A stretch of DNA of 64,000 nt, taken from contig NZ_JAKKOQ010000020.1 in assembly GCF_021738965.1 (NCBI RefSeq), forward strand, positions 1 through 64,000. Reading direction: 5' to 3'. How positions within the stretch are numbered: the first letter of the stretch is position 1; every line of letters begins with the position of its first letter. The position numbers were made by a program, and so were the translations under genes. This document shows positions 25,021 to 33,612 of the stretch, piece after piece. The stretch is from Gordonia zhenghanii (GTDB lineage: Bacteria; Actinomycetota; Actinomycetes; Mycobacteriales; Mycobacteriaceae). The notes beneath the pieces are model-generated. The model was not told the DNA's origin and searched no databases. It worked only from the letters and a program-made list of their open reading frames with translations.

Positions 25021-26075
25021 CACGCCCTGCTTCGCCTGCTGCGGCGCCGACGATCGATTTCCGCCTCTGCGGTGTGCGCACGGTCACTGAGACGGACGTC
25101 CTTCAGGTGGTCTGCGCAGATCGTGTAGGTGCCGTCGGTGATCGCTGCGAGCGTCGCAATGCGGAGGAGTCGTGTCGCGTCACCGACATAGCCCTGAGTT
25201 CGCTTCCAGATGGGGCCCGCAAGTTGTGAAGTGAAAAGCCCCTCGCTTGCCCGAGGTAGATGAGGAAGGAGATGGCCCTCCAGTCGATACATAAGTTGCT
25301 GCCACGCATGTTGCTCTGCCGATGTTTCGATGCCGTATGGAGCGAGATCCATCGGTTGGAGACGGCCCACGATCTGAGCATCACTCATCATTGGACTCGT
25401 TCTGAGGTCTGTCCCCACCAGGATCAAGCTGGCGTTGAACTCGCCCAGCTCGGTGTTCATATACTTCACGTGGTCGAGGACCTCGCGGCCGCCCTTCCAG
25501 TTAGTACGCAGCAGATGAAAGTCGTCGATGACCAGGGCGCGCGCGCCATGACGCGCCAATGCCCTGACCGCGGCCGTTGACGTCTGGTGGGCGGCACCAC
25601 TAGCCGGTAATCGGAAGAAGTCGAGGACTTGGGAGTTGAACCCCTTGACCATCGCCCCAGATTGCAGGTTGAGCCATACGACAGGGCATAGGTCAGCGTC
25701 GATCGTTGGCTGGGGGTTCCATGTAGGCAACTCGTCAGGCCCCGTTGGGGAGTCTGCGGTCCATTCCACGTACTTCTGCATGGCCCAGCGGCGGACCGCC
25801 GTGCTCTTCCCGAGCGTGTTGGCACCTGCAACTGATGCAATTCCCTTTGCTCCCGGACCCGTTTCAGCGTTCTCGTCAACGATCTCGTTAAGTCGGTCGG
25901 CCACAACACGTGTCTCAGCGGTCTCGATGTAGAGCGCATTGAGCCATCGGCGCAGGACGCCGATCGCCTGCACGTGCCCATCTGATGTCATCCGGGCCCA
26001 ACATGCTGCGGTATGGCGAGGCGGTTCGGGCAGCTCCGGTCGAGTGCAGGCTAAATGCCACGTGTGAGAGTCCAT
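25020..26075 (-). CDS. tniB: TniB/TnsC-type AAA+ transposition ATPase
   Basis: A 351-residue AAA+ protein. Walker A is GANTLGKST (about residues 84-92) and Walker B is ALVIDDFH (about 180-187), followed by the family sensor region SLILVGTDLRTSPMMSD and QIVGRLQPMDLAPYG. This matches TniB/TnsC regulators, which polymerise on target DNA and activate the DDE transposase. The start overlaps the transposase stop as TAATG. It is slightly longer than Tn5053-type TniB, with an N-terminal extension. Both ATPase motifs are intact. Confidence 0.9.
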   Translation of the reverse strand: MDSHTWHLACTRPELPEPPRHTAACWARMTSDGHVQAIGVLRRWLNALYIETAETRVVADRLNEIVDENAETGPGAKGIASVAGANTLGKSTAVRRWAMQKYVEWTADSPTGPDELPTWNPQPTIDADLCPVVWLNLQSGAMVKGFNSQVLDFFRLPASGAAHQTSTAAVRALARHGARALVIDDFHLLRTNWKGGREVLDHVKYMNTELGEFNASLILVGTDLRTSPMMSDAQIVGRLQPMDLAPYGIETSAEQHAWQQLMYRLEGHLLPHLPRASEGLFTSQLAGPIWKRTQGYVGDATRLLRIATLAAITDGTYTICADHLKDVRLSDRAHTAEAEIDRRRRSRRSRA

Positions 26076-28249
26076 TAACTCTCAATCCACATGGTCGGCC
26101 ACGGAACATCGAGGATGTCCAAGGGAACCTCCAAAGTTGACTCGGCATAGGCTGCACAGTCGCCGCTTTTCTGAACGGCTTCTACGCCAGTAGCACGTTG
26201 AGCACTCTGAGCTTCTTCGTGGTCCTTGCGGGACTGCTCTACCCTGCGATGCCCGGCTGACAATTTTGCAGTCCAGTCGACCGGAACGGGTCCAGAAGTA
26301 AGCTCGGTGAGCTCGTCAAGGACCTGCCTCTGCGCCGAGCCCCGACTCAGAATACGGTTGCCGCCGCGGTCACGGACGCGCCGTCTGACTGCCTGAACGA
26401 TCGTCTCAGTCATCGGCGCGTCCGTGAAGAACGATCCTCGCCACGTTATGGGGTGCACTCGACCGGTCTCGGGGTGCCGGAACCAAATCCTCGAGAGGTC
26501 ATGTGGGTCGACGAGAAAGGGAACCTTGCTGTCGTTCCTGAACCTCCCCCGTGCAACGTTCCGGAAGCCGTCGAGTATCTTGTCGTCGTAGACCATATCG
26601 GCAAATTCGACACCTGCGACTCCGACCGTGCCCCACTTGACCGGAAGCATCTGGTAAATCAGATCTGCACGCTGCGGTACGTCGATACGGCCGGTTACGT
26701 CGAGCATGATGTCCCAGACTTCCAATGGACTGGTGCGAGCGGTCGGCTCATCGCCGATAACTAGGCCTGTGTGCCACGACCGGTGGTAGTCCAGTGCGAC
26801 GAATCGCCGTAGGTGTTCCTCCAATTCCGCTGCCGTGACCAAGGCCTCTTCGGCGACCAGTCGACCGCGCTCCGAGGTGTTGCGACCCTTGTAGCCAGAG
26901 AGCTGTTGGACGGCCCGCTGGAGTGTCTCGTGCCAGCGTTCCACGTGCGGGTTGTCCGTTGGTTTCTTTCCGCGACTAAGAAGCAGGTCAATCCCGAAGT
27001 CGCGCAGGATCGCTCGGAAGTGATCTGACACGAAGATCGAACCGTGGTCGGCGCGGATCGCATCCGGCATGACCCCTGGGATCTGGTGGTCACCTTGAAG
27101 CGTCGTGAAGTCGGGTGCAACCGTTCTACGCCCGACCTTGACCGCGACATCAGAAGCGTCAACGACTTGGGGCAACCCGGCCCAGCGCCAGTCGCTGATC
27201 GAGGTGCCATCCACTGTCATCGAGAACGGGCGGCAGATGTCGTAAAACAATAGCCCGGCATCGATTCCATCAGCACTCTTCGGCACCACGCGCAGCGCGA
27301 GGATTACTCGCGTGGCGACGTCGATCGCAGTGAGGATTTCGACGCTGAAGGGTCGCCCAAGAAGAGGGTCGTATACGAGGTTGTCAGCCCTGGTGGCGTC
27401 GATGGCGACTATCTGCCCGGGTCTGATTGCCGGGAAGTGTTCTTTACCGGATACCCGCTGTAGCGACCGAGTTCTCTGGCTGCGGGTCGTTGCGCCCGCG
27501 CCACGTTTGAGGTGCGCGAGATACTCCGCCGTCAACCGCTGCGGCGTGGAGACATTCAGGTGGCCTGCACGCTTGAGCTCAACTTTGATCCGACGATCGA
27601 GCTCATTGATACTTACAGTTGCCCGATCTCCGTCGAGCGTGGCGAAGACCAATTCAGCAACAGTCCGATAGCGCTCATCAATTCGCTCCCATGTCTGTAC
27701 GCGACGCAGCGATCTCGCATCAACGAGTCCGAGTAGCCCATCACGCTTCCACGCACGCACCCAGTTACGGATTGTGCTGTCGCCCGGAGCCGACCGCGTG
27801 ATCTCACCGTTCGCGATGCGACGTTGCAGTGCACGATCTCCCACAGCTTCCTGCTGTAATGCGACCGCCATAGCTCGGCAGCGCGCCGCCTCTGAGACAC
27901 CGAAGCCTTCGCCGAAAGGTGGCCGCGGCTCACCGTCGCGCGCAAGTTCGGCGTGACCGTCCCGGAAGCCGGTCAGTATCTCTTGCACGATCTCTAGTTT
28001 GTCGAGTGCGGCTCGACGCGTTTCCTCGGACAGACCATCCCAGTACGGGCGGAGCGCAGGCCTGATCGGCGTTACTTCGCCATCGACGACAACACGCACC
28101 TCTGCGAGCTCGGGCCAATCGACGTGTAATGAATCGCCGACGCTGGTGCGGAGGTCTACGCCAGCCGCCGATACCGTTGTCACCAAACCTGTGCCCCACT
28201 CGGTCAAGAGTCGGCTACCGACCTCGACCACTGTGCGACTGGTATCCAT
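26075..28249 (-). CDS. tniA: TniA/TnsB-type DDE transposase (Mu transposase family)
   Basis: A 724-residue transposase. After an N-terminal DNA-binding part with HTH segments (STIRNWVRAWKRDGLLGLVD) comes an rve-like catalytic core: Asp about 284 in IVAIDATRADN, Asp about 401 in IRADHGSIFVSD, and Glu about 437 in NPHVERWHETLQ. A Mu-transposase C-terminal beta-barrel follows (LPVKWGTVGVAGVEFADMVY). The ATG at 28249 overlaps the TnsA-like stop (TGATG), so the longer frame from 28327 is rejected. It binds the transposon ends and joins the 3' ends to target DNA. All catalytic residues are present. Confidence 0.9.
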   Translation of the reverse strand: MDTSRTVVEVGSRLLTEWGTGLVTTVSAAGVDLRTSVGDSLHVDWPELAEVRVVVDGEVTPIRPALRPYWDGLSEETRRAALDKLEIVQEILTGFRDGHAELARDGEPRPPFGEGFGVSEAARCRAMAVALQQEAVGDRALQRRIANGEITRSAPGDSTIRNWVRAWKRDGLLGLVDARSLRRVQTWERIDERYRTVAELVFATLDGDRATVSINELDRRIKVELKRAGHLNVSTPQRLTAEYLAHLKRGAGATTRSQRTRSLQRVSGKEHFPAIRPGQIVAIDATRADNLVYDPLLGRPFSVEILTAIDVATRVILALRVVPKSADGIDAGLLFYDICRPFSMTVDGTSISDWRWAGLPQVVDASDVAVKVGRRTVAPDFTTLQGDHQIPGVMPDAIRADHGSIFVSDHFRAILRDFGIDLLLSRGKKPTDNPHVERWHETLQRAVQQLSGYKGRNTSERGRLVAEEALVTAAELEEHLRRFVALDYHRSWHTGLVIGDEPTARTSPLEVWDIMLDVTGRIDVPQRADLIYQMLPVKWGTVGVAGVEFADMVYDDKILDGFRNVARGRFRNDSKVPFLVDPHDLSRIWFRHPETGRVHPITWRGSFFTDAPMTETIVQAVRRRVRDRGGNRILSRGSAQRQVLDELTELTSGPVPVDWTAKLSAGHRRVEQSRKDHEEAQSAQRATGVEAVQKSGDCAAYAESTLEVPLDILDVPWPTMWIES

Positions 28250-28994
28250 CAGTGTGTCGATCCTGATCGAATCGGTGTTTCGACTGTTAGGCGCTGAGAC
28301 AGGTTGGCGACCAGTTCGGTCGACCAAACCATATGCCAGACCGTTGCGACGACTTCTCCGTTACCGGAGTCCAGGCGAAATACCGATCCGAGGGTCGCTC
28401 CCTCCTGAGCTGCGACGGTCGCGATCCGGCCTGACACTTCCTCGTACCAGGAAGGCTTACGCCGATAGCCATGCAGCCAGAGCAGATTCAGGCGTTCTGT
28501 CCGTCCAAGCCCGGTGAATACCTCGTGCCGCCATCCCACCGCCTCGCATGCTGCGTCGACCACCGCGACTTTGGACCTGAACGGTCGTCGATCCTGTGCT
28601 CAGGCCGCGCGTTCCACAGCGTCACATTGCCGCTGTCGTCAAGACTGAGGAGATCCGGAACGTTGCGCACCTTACTGGGACGCGTTCTGCCCACCTCACA
28701 AGGTTGTGGCACGAGCGCAACTACCTGTGGGATCCGGTCAAGACTTCGCAACAAGTCGTGTTCGAGGCCCGATTCGAGCTCAACGTGGTCGCACATCGTG
28801 ACTGAGTAGGCACTGACAGGTATGTGACGCTGCCGCTCTGAGGATCGGGGCCGACGGAATGGGACGACGCGTTCGGCATCAGGCGGGCCGTCTCTCTTCC
28901 AATTCCACTCACGGGGCGCCACATCGTCCGCGAACCGGAACCGCCACATCGGAGCGATCGAGTCGGACTGCTCAGCCAATTGGTCCCTCCTCAT
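28249..28994 (-). pseudogene. tnsA: TnsA-like endonuclease, split by a frameshift
   Basis: The first frame (28994 to about 28580) carries the nuclease part: ELESGLEHDLLRSLDRIPQV, VALVPQPCEVG and RNVPDLLSLDD, giving the E and PD of the TnsA fold; where D/E-x-K is expected it reads TLWNARPEH. Around 28575-28585 the frame breaks, and the next frame continues the protein (SKVAVVDAACEAVGWRHEVF, then LLWLHGYRRKPSWYEEVSGR) to a stop at 28249 that overlaps the transposase start. Adding one base near CGTTCAGG restores DDRFRSKV. TnsA cuts the 5' ends in cut-and-paste Tn7 transposition; without it the element might form cointegrates. The shift could be mutation, sequencing error or recoding. Confidence 0.75.
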
Positions 28995-29297
28995 CCCGCG
29001 CGGGAACTAGCAGCAAATCTATCAAGGATTCGAGACGGCGGTAATCGTTCACGCGAATCAGACCAGGTCAGCGCTCATGCTTGGCACCCAAGCTTGTTTA
29101 ACAAGGTAGGTCACTTTGTTAATCTTCGCTGCATCTCGACAGCGATCGCCTCAGCTTTTCTGTAGGTTCCTGCAGGGTCTCAGATTTCGTGGCGCTGTCT
29201 CACCAGACCTGGCATCACCGCGGCATCTGTGCCAACTACCTGAGACACGCCGGATGACGTCCCACGAAGTCCGACCAGAAGTGGCAGTTTCAGGACT
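28995..29297. other. Divergent gap between two TnsA-like genes; possible transposon end
   Basis: About 300 bases with no gene. It holds repeated sequences of a kind expected for transposase binding: GGTCTCAG (near 29178), TGTCTCACC (near 29199) and the inverted CCTGAGACA (near 29239). In Tn7-like elements the end next to tnsA carries several TnsB sites. I could not find the matching other end, so this remains a suggestion. Confidence 0.35.
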
Positions 29298-29327
29298 GTG
29301 CCTCCCGGAGACAACTCGGGGCCCGCG

Positions 29328-29610
29328 GTGGAAGTCACCTACCGTCGCGGGGCAGATGGCTGCGAGCGAACGACCGACTTCGCGACTGCGTCCAGCGTCG
29401 AACTAAACGGCGCCGATTCTTGGCGGACCTTTCGCTGGTACTACGGCCAGAAGCACTACTCAGGGTGGTACTGGGCGTCCACCGTGCAACGCCTGGTGAT
29501 CTACGAATCACGCCTTGAGCTTGCAAACCTGCTCCTCGCTGACTTCGACGCCGACGTTCGAGGGATCGCCGCCCAACCGTTCCGGCTGACCACAGAAGTC
29601 GACTTCCCGG
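29328..29610 (+). pseudogene. Second TnsA-like endonuclease fragment, facing away
   Basis: The N-terminal part of a TnsA-like heteromeric transposase endonuclease: VEVTYRRGADGCERTTDF, SWRTFRWYYGQKHYSGWYWA and VIYESRLELANLLLADFDAD followed by IAAQPFRL. The ESRLE motif supplies the catalytic Glu. The frame loses homology at about 29600, where an IS3 OrfA relic on the other strand begins, before the PD and K motifs. It belongs to a different subgroup from the TnsA-like gene at 28249-28994. Either it is left over from another Tn7-like element or the ancestor had two such subunits. A GTG at 29298 could also be the start. Confidence 0.75.
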
Positions 29611-29868
29611 CAGGTTCGCCTGCGACAGATACGCCGCCGCCCGCCGCAGGACCTCATTTTCCTGCTCTAACAATCGGATTCGCTTGTTCGCCTCCCGCAG
29701 CTCCGCGGACTGCCCGCTCGTCATGCCGGGCTTGTTGCCGTCGTCGACGTCGGCGCGACGCATCCACTTCTGCAAGGTCATCGGGTGCACCCCGAAGTCC
29801 TTCGCGATCTGCTCGATCGTCACTCCGCTCTCACGGTCTCGGGCAACCCGGACCAGGGACTGCTGCAT
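29608..29868 (-). pseudogene. IS3-family OrfA relic
   Basis: From the ATG at 29868 the minus strand encodes RDRESGVTIEQIAKDFGVHP, MTLQKWMRRADVDDGNKPG and the zipper KRIRLLEQENEVLRRAAAYL ending SQANLPG, a conventional OrfA C-terminus. The usual first 15-20 residues are absent and no OrfB follows, because the second TnsA-like fragment lies there. The rest of the element is lost. Confidence 0.75.
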
Positions 29869-30014
29869 GGATAGGTGACACTCTGGTCTGGCTGGCCTGA
29901 CGGGTGGGCCTAGAAGGCAAGGTACGTTCTCGTCGCTCCCAGTTGCACGTCGTTGAGCGGAGTCTGGTGCGCCAAGGCGTTGCGTACGTCGCGGAAGTGT
30001 CCGAGCCGTCGCTG

Positions 30015-31058
30015 CTACTCGCGCGAGAGCCTCACCGACGCCTTGTGGCTGAGCCAGCACAGCGATCCGATCTCGATGATCTGGCAGCATGGGTCATCGA
30101 GTGTCGCTAGATCGGCGGCAGAGATCATGTCGCGGATCGTCTTCTCGAAGTGGGCGCGCTCTTCGTCGACGTGACTGATGAGGGCGCGGTTGTGTGCGAG
30201 CCATAGTCGCCGGTGAACTTCGGCTTCGTCGATGGCTTGCGGAGCCCACCTGATGTGGTGGCCCCACCGGTCAATCTGGCCCGTTCGCCAGGAATTTTGT
30301 ACGGGTGGGGGCGGCGATGATGGCAGGCGCTCCCCAGAAGCGTGAACCCACTGGCCAGCCACCGCTGAGTCGATCGAGTCCCGCGATCGCTGCCATTGCC
30401 CGACCATGGCCATTGCGCTGTCGGTTCGCCGGTCCCAGTTGTCGACGAGATGACCCAGAAACGGCAAGTCCCAGCCCGATAGCTCAACAGTGACCGCCGC
30501 TGCAACGATGTCATCCAACGGCTGCGAAACAGTTGCGGTAGACAACCGTAGTTCGGTGTCGAGCCGGTCGAATACACCCCACCACCAGTGCACGCTAACC
30601 ACGGTCGGGTCCAGCCTGTCGATCACCGAGCGGTCGGTGTACTCGAGGGATGTCGCAATCAGGACGGTAGGGATGCGATTCGGCGCGAGGGTTGACGCCC
30701 GAGGTTGCGGTACCCAACGGTTGATGATATCGCCCGTGTCGGGGTGCTCCCACGCTGGGACGATCACTGTCTGACCGTGCCAGCCCGTCCAGTTGATGAT
30801 CGTGTCCCAGTCGTCGTAGTCGATCAGTTCCGCTCCGCACGCACCGAAGGACGACAGGACTCGAACAGGAAACACGTCATCAGCCTGCTCGAGGGCACAG
30901 CTGGAGGTGATCGTGGCCGTGAGCTCGTCAAGGATCTGGTCGGCTGTTCCACTGGTGATGGCTGGTCGGGAAAGACGACGACCACGACAGGATTCGAGCA
31001 GCGCGATCGGATGCACCAGATGCCGCCAACCGGCCTGCACCACGAACAGGGCCGCCAC
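30015..31058 (-). CDS. Unrecognised 347-residue protein next to the Tn7-like operon
   Basis: I do not recognise a family. The protein is soluble-looking, rich in Trp and His, and has no signal peptide or membrane segment. Notable stretches are GWHGQTVIVPAWEHPDTGDI, VVSVHWWWGVFDRLDTELRL, SGWDLPFLGHLVDNWDRR and, near the end, RRLWLAHNRALISHVDEERA. The frame begins with a GTG at 31058 (AALFVVQAGWRHLVHPIALL), which reads like the inside of a domain, and upstream codons reach a stop within about 30 bases, so the N-terminus may be missing. Its position beside the Tn7-like genes suggests cargo, possibly a defence-type protein; that is only inference. Confidence 0.55.
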   Translation of the reverse strand: MAALFVVQAGWRHLVHPIALLESCRGRRLSRPAITSGTADQILDELTATITSSCALEQADDVFPVRVLSSFGACGAELIDYDDWDTIINWTGWHGQTVIVPAWEHPDTGDIINRWVPQPRASTLAPNRIPTVLIATSLEYTDRSVIDRLDPTVVSVHWWWGVFDRLDTELRLSTATVSQPLDDIVAAAVTVELSGWDLPFLGHLVDNWDRRTDSAMAMVGQWQRSRDSIDSAVAGQWVHASGERLPSSPPPPVQNSWRTGQIDRWGHHIRWAPQAIDEAEVHRRLWLAHNRALISHVDEERAHFEKTIRDMISAADLATLDDPCCQIIEIGSLCWLSHKASVRLSRE

Positions 31059-31226
31059 ATGTGATCCAACTGTCAGCTGGCTTCATGCCGCGCGCGCTTT
31101 AGAATCTGGACTCGCTCGAACTATGCCGCTAGATCACCACTTGTGGCGGGGCCGATCGCTTACCAGTAGTTGAACCCAAGTCTGCCGAACTATCAATGCT
31201 CTGACCATTGTCCCTATTGCTTCATA

Positions 31227-31778
31227 TCATCGTGGAGCGGCGAACGTCGACTCCAAAGATGCAGCGGCGTGCGCGAGCATGGTGCGCCGGATTTCATCAC
31301 TTTTGACCTTGGATGTGGAGAGCAACGCTGGTGACGCGCTCGCCCACGCAGTGACGAGCCCCAGAATCAGAGCAAGAACGTCTGTTGCGTGGTCACCGAA
31401 GCGCAGTGACAGTGCGTCGACCTTTCGACTGTAGGTATCGGCTTCATCCGCGGTGGCCGTGGGCCGTTCGAGGTTGGCCCACGCAGTCAGCCGTAGCGCA
31501 TCCGGTTCTGCCTGCAAATAGTCGAACAGTCTGGTCGCATACCCCGTGAGGTCGTCAGGTGTGAATTGCACCGCTTCGGCCATGGCTGCCAGTACGCCGC
31601 TGACGATCATGTCGAAGAGCGTTTCCTTCGGGCCGAAGTGCATGTAGATCGATCGCTTGTTCGCCCGGGCACTCTCCGCGATCCGGTCGATTCTGGCACC
31701 TGCCAACCCGAAGTCGGCGAACTCGCGCTGCGCTGCGATCAGGATCCGCCGCTTGGTCTCTGTTGAATCAGGTGGCAC
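31227..31778 (-). CDS. TetR-family regulator of the divergent SDR/GlcG cassette (copy 2)
   Basis: A TetR protein colinear with the one at 7423: STETKRRILIAAQREFADFG, LAGARIDRIAESARANKRSI and YMHFGPKETLFDMI in the DNA-binding domain. The GTG at 31778 (PPDSTETKR) matches the start of copy 1; another GTG at 31799 would add seven residues and lies close to the operator. It faces away from the SDR gene and the gap holds GTAACTAACTAGTTA, matching the copy 1 operator, so the two regulators may cross-talk. Confidence 0.85.
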   Translation of the reverse strand: MPPDSTETKRRILIAAQREFADFGLAGARIDRIAESARANKRSIYMHFGPKETLFDMIVSGVLAAMAEAVQFTPDDLTGYATRLFDYLQAEPDALRLTAWANLERPTATADEADTYSRKVDALSLRFGDHATDVLALILGLVTAWASASPALLSTSKVKSDEIRRTMLAHAAASLESTFAAPR

Positions 31779-31802
31779 AGCCGCAGAATACCCCGACACA
31801 TA

Positions 31803-31847
31803 CGTAACTAACTAGTTATTGACATAGTTGCTTTTGACCGGCATTCT
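31803..31847. promoter_or_regulatory. Divergent promoter and TetR operator, copy 2
   Basis: CGTAACTAACTAGTTATTGAC (31803-31823) contains the perfect palindrome TAACTAGTTA and overlaps -35-like TTGACA (31819-31824); 17 bases later is CATTCT as a possible -10. It closely matches 8016-8036 before the other cassette. Confidence 0.6.
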
Positions 31848-31880
31848 CGAGGTGCAACACAACACTGCGAAAGGAATCTC

Positions 31881-32657
31881 ATGTCCAAGAAGATCCTGAT
31901 CACCGGCGCTAGCTCCGGGTTTGGTCTCGGTACCGCTATCGAGCTCGCCCGTGTAGGCCATACTGTCGTGGCAGCCGCCGAGACGTGGCCACAGGTCCGC
32001 AGCCTGCGCGCCGCAGCTACGGCAGCAGGAGTCGAACTGGAGGCGATCAAACTCAATCTCCTCGATGAGATCGATATCGTTCATGCGGGAAAGTGCGATC
32101 CGGACGTCCTCGTCCTCAACGCAGGCGTGATGGAGGGCGGTTCTGTTGTCGATATCCCGCTCGAACGGGTACGGCAGTCGTTCGAGATCAATGTCGTTGG
32201 ACATCTGGCGCTGGTCCAGGCGATCGTCCCCAAAATGGTGGCCCGAAAGTCCGGCAAGGTCGTCTGGACCTCTTCGATGGGGGGAATCCTCGTGGTGCCG
32301 TTCCTGGGGGCCTACTGCGCAACCAAGCACGCTATTGAAGCCATCGCTGGTTCGATGAAGGCTGAACTCGAGCCACACGGAGTGAAGGTCGCCACGGTAA
32401 ACCCCGGCGTTTTCGGGACGGGCTTCAACGATACCGGTGCTGAGAGCTACGTCCAGTGGTACGATGCCGACACCGCAACCGTGCCCATGCCCGATTTCAG
32501 CGGCAGCCTCGACGATCAGGCCGATCCTCAAGAAATGATCGATGCGATGGTCGAGATCATCCCCGCCGACGAGCACCTGTACCGCACCATGCGCCCCCTT
32601 GCCACGATCGACGCCGCGAAGCAGTGGCAAGACACCGAATGGACCCAGAATGCCTGA
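31881..32657 (+). CDS. Short-chain dehydrogenase/reductase (copy 2)
   Basis: A 258-residue classical SDR: ITGASSGFG cofactor motif, VLVLNAGVMEGG, WTSSMGG with the catalytic Ser, and AYCATKHA with YxxxK. GAAAGGA precedes the ATG. It has 52 differences from copy 1 in 258 aligned positions, with identical active-site stretches, so both probably take the same kind of substrate. The GlcG-like gene overlaps its stop by eight bases (start 32650), a tighter coupling than in copy 1, where 30 bases separate them. Confidence 0.9.
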   Translation: MSKKILITGASSGFGLGTAIELARVGHTVVAAAETWPQVRSLRAAATAAGVELEAIKLNLLDEIDIVHAGKCDPDVLVLNAGVMEGGSVVDIPLERVRQSFEINVVGHLALVQAIVPKMVARKSGKVVWTSSMGGILVVPFLGAYCATKHAIEAIAGSMKAELEPHGVKVATVNPGVFGTGFNDTGAESYVQWYDADTATVPMPDFSGSLDDQADPQEMIDAMVEIIPADEHLYRTMRPLATIDAAKQWQDTEWTQNA

Positions 32658-33048
32658 GATCACACTGGAGCATGCCAATCGCCTGATCATCCAGGGAATC
32701 ACAGCAGCTGAGGCCGAGGGCATGAACGCTGTCTTCGCGGTGCTCGATAAGGGTGCACACCTCGTCGCCTTCGTGCGCATGGATGGTGCATGGCTCGCAT
32801 CGAACGAACTCGCCATAGCGAAAGCACGAACGTCGGTGATGTTGCAGGCACCCACGGCCGCGCTCGCCGCTCCCGTCGAGCTCGGCAAGCCCGCGTTACA
32901 CTTCGACCACATTCACTCTCCCGGCCTGCTACTGGTGGGCGGAGGTGTCCCGCTGTTCGACAACGACGGGAATCTGATCGGCGGGCTGGGTGCGTCAGGC
33001 GGAACGCCAGAGCAAGACGACGCGCTTGCGCGCGCCGCGATGGCGTGA
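32650..33048 (+). CDS. GlcG/HbpS-like heme-binding-domain protein (copy 2)
   Basis: A 132-residue GlcG/HbpS-family protein (PF03928): ITLEHANRLIIQGITAAEAE, then NAVFAVLDKGAHLVAFVRMD, GAWLASNELAIAKARTS and the glycine-rich end LVGGGVPLFDNDGNLIGGLG. The ATG at 32650 lies inside the SDR gene end (ATGCCTGA), so the two are translationally coupled. Compared with copy 1, the HFDH pattern before the glycine-rich end is kept and a two-residue difference sits near HIHSPGLLL. Function within the family is not fixed. Confidence 0.85.
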   Translation: MPEITLEHANRLIIQGITAAEAEGMNAVFAVLDKGAHLVAFVRMDGAWLASNELAIAKARTSVMLQAPTAALAAPVELGKPALHFDHIHSPGLLLVGGGVPLFDNDGNLIGGLGASGGTPEQDDALARAAMA

Positions 33049-33213
33049 CCGCAGTGGAAGGTCCATGGACTTCCAGAAGGGAGCGGACTCAGAAGTGAGC
33101 GAAAGCGGCTCCTTCGACGAGCAGAAACCGGATGCTGGACCTCGATACCGAGTGGCCCAAATGAACGTGGGACGGTCTCCTCGCCGTTGGAGCTGCTTTT
33201 CGACCACGGACAC

Positions 33214-33414
33214 ATGACAACGACTATGAACCGCCTTGCGTGTGGTCGAAACTGGACGGGCACCATCGGTGCGCAATTCCAGTACGAACACAACCAAGAC
33301 GGCGGGAATGCGATCGGATTCAGCGCAGGCTGGGGCGGGCTGAGCGTTAGCTACGATGGCTCCCCGAGTACATCGAAGAAGGGGACCGGCCCGTCCGACT
33401 TCTCGGTCGGATAG
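33214..33414 (+). CDS. Small hypothetical protein
   Basis: A possible 66-residue protein (MTTTMNRLACGRNWTGTIGA, later FSAGWGGLSVSYDGSPST). No domain is recognised. Its ATG overlaps the TGA of another short open frame starting at 33065 (MDFQKGADSEVSESG), which hints at coupling, but neither has a strong ribosome site. It could be noise. Confidence 0.3.
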   Translation: MTTTMNRLACGRNWTGTIGAQFQYEHNQDGGNAIGFSAGWGGLSVSYDGSPSTSKKGTGPSDFSVG

Positions 33415-33420
33415 ATAGGT

Positions 33421-33612
33421 GTGGGTCAAATGACCGGACGAGTGGTCTTCCTGCCGTGGGCAGCTCTCGCAGTTGCTGTAATCATCGCTCTACTGACTGC
33501 CGGCACAGGAGTGGAGACCGGCGACAGGCTGATGGTGATAGCCCTCGTCGCCGCGCTCGTTGCTGCCATCCAGGGGAACGCAACCCGGTCGGCAGGACCG
33601 CCATCTGAGTAG
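33421..33612 (+). CDS. Small membrane protein
   Basis: A 63-residue protein with two hydrophobic segments: VVFLPWAALAVAVIIALLTA and LMVIALVAALVAAI, separated by a charged turn (ETGDR). A GTG at 33421 or ATG at 33430 could start it. It lies six bases after the previous small frame. No family recognised. Confidence 0.45.
   Translation: MGQMTGRVVFLPWAALAVAVIIALLTAGTGVETGDRLMVIALVAALVAAIQGNATRSAGPPSE

Noticed and set aside
21738-31060. CRISPR-associated transposon
   Set aside because: I looked for cas genes and for spaced direct repeats near the two TniQ genes and saw none, so CRISPR targeting is not supported within the window.
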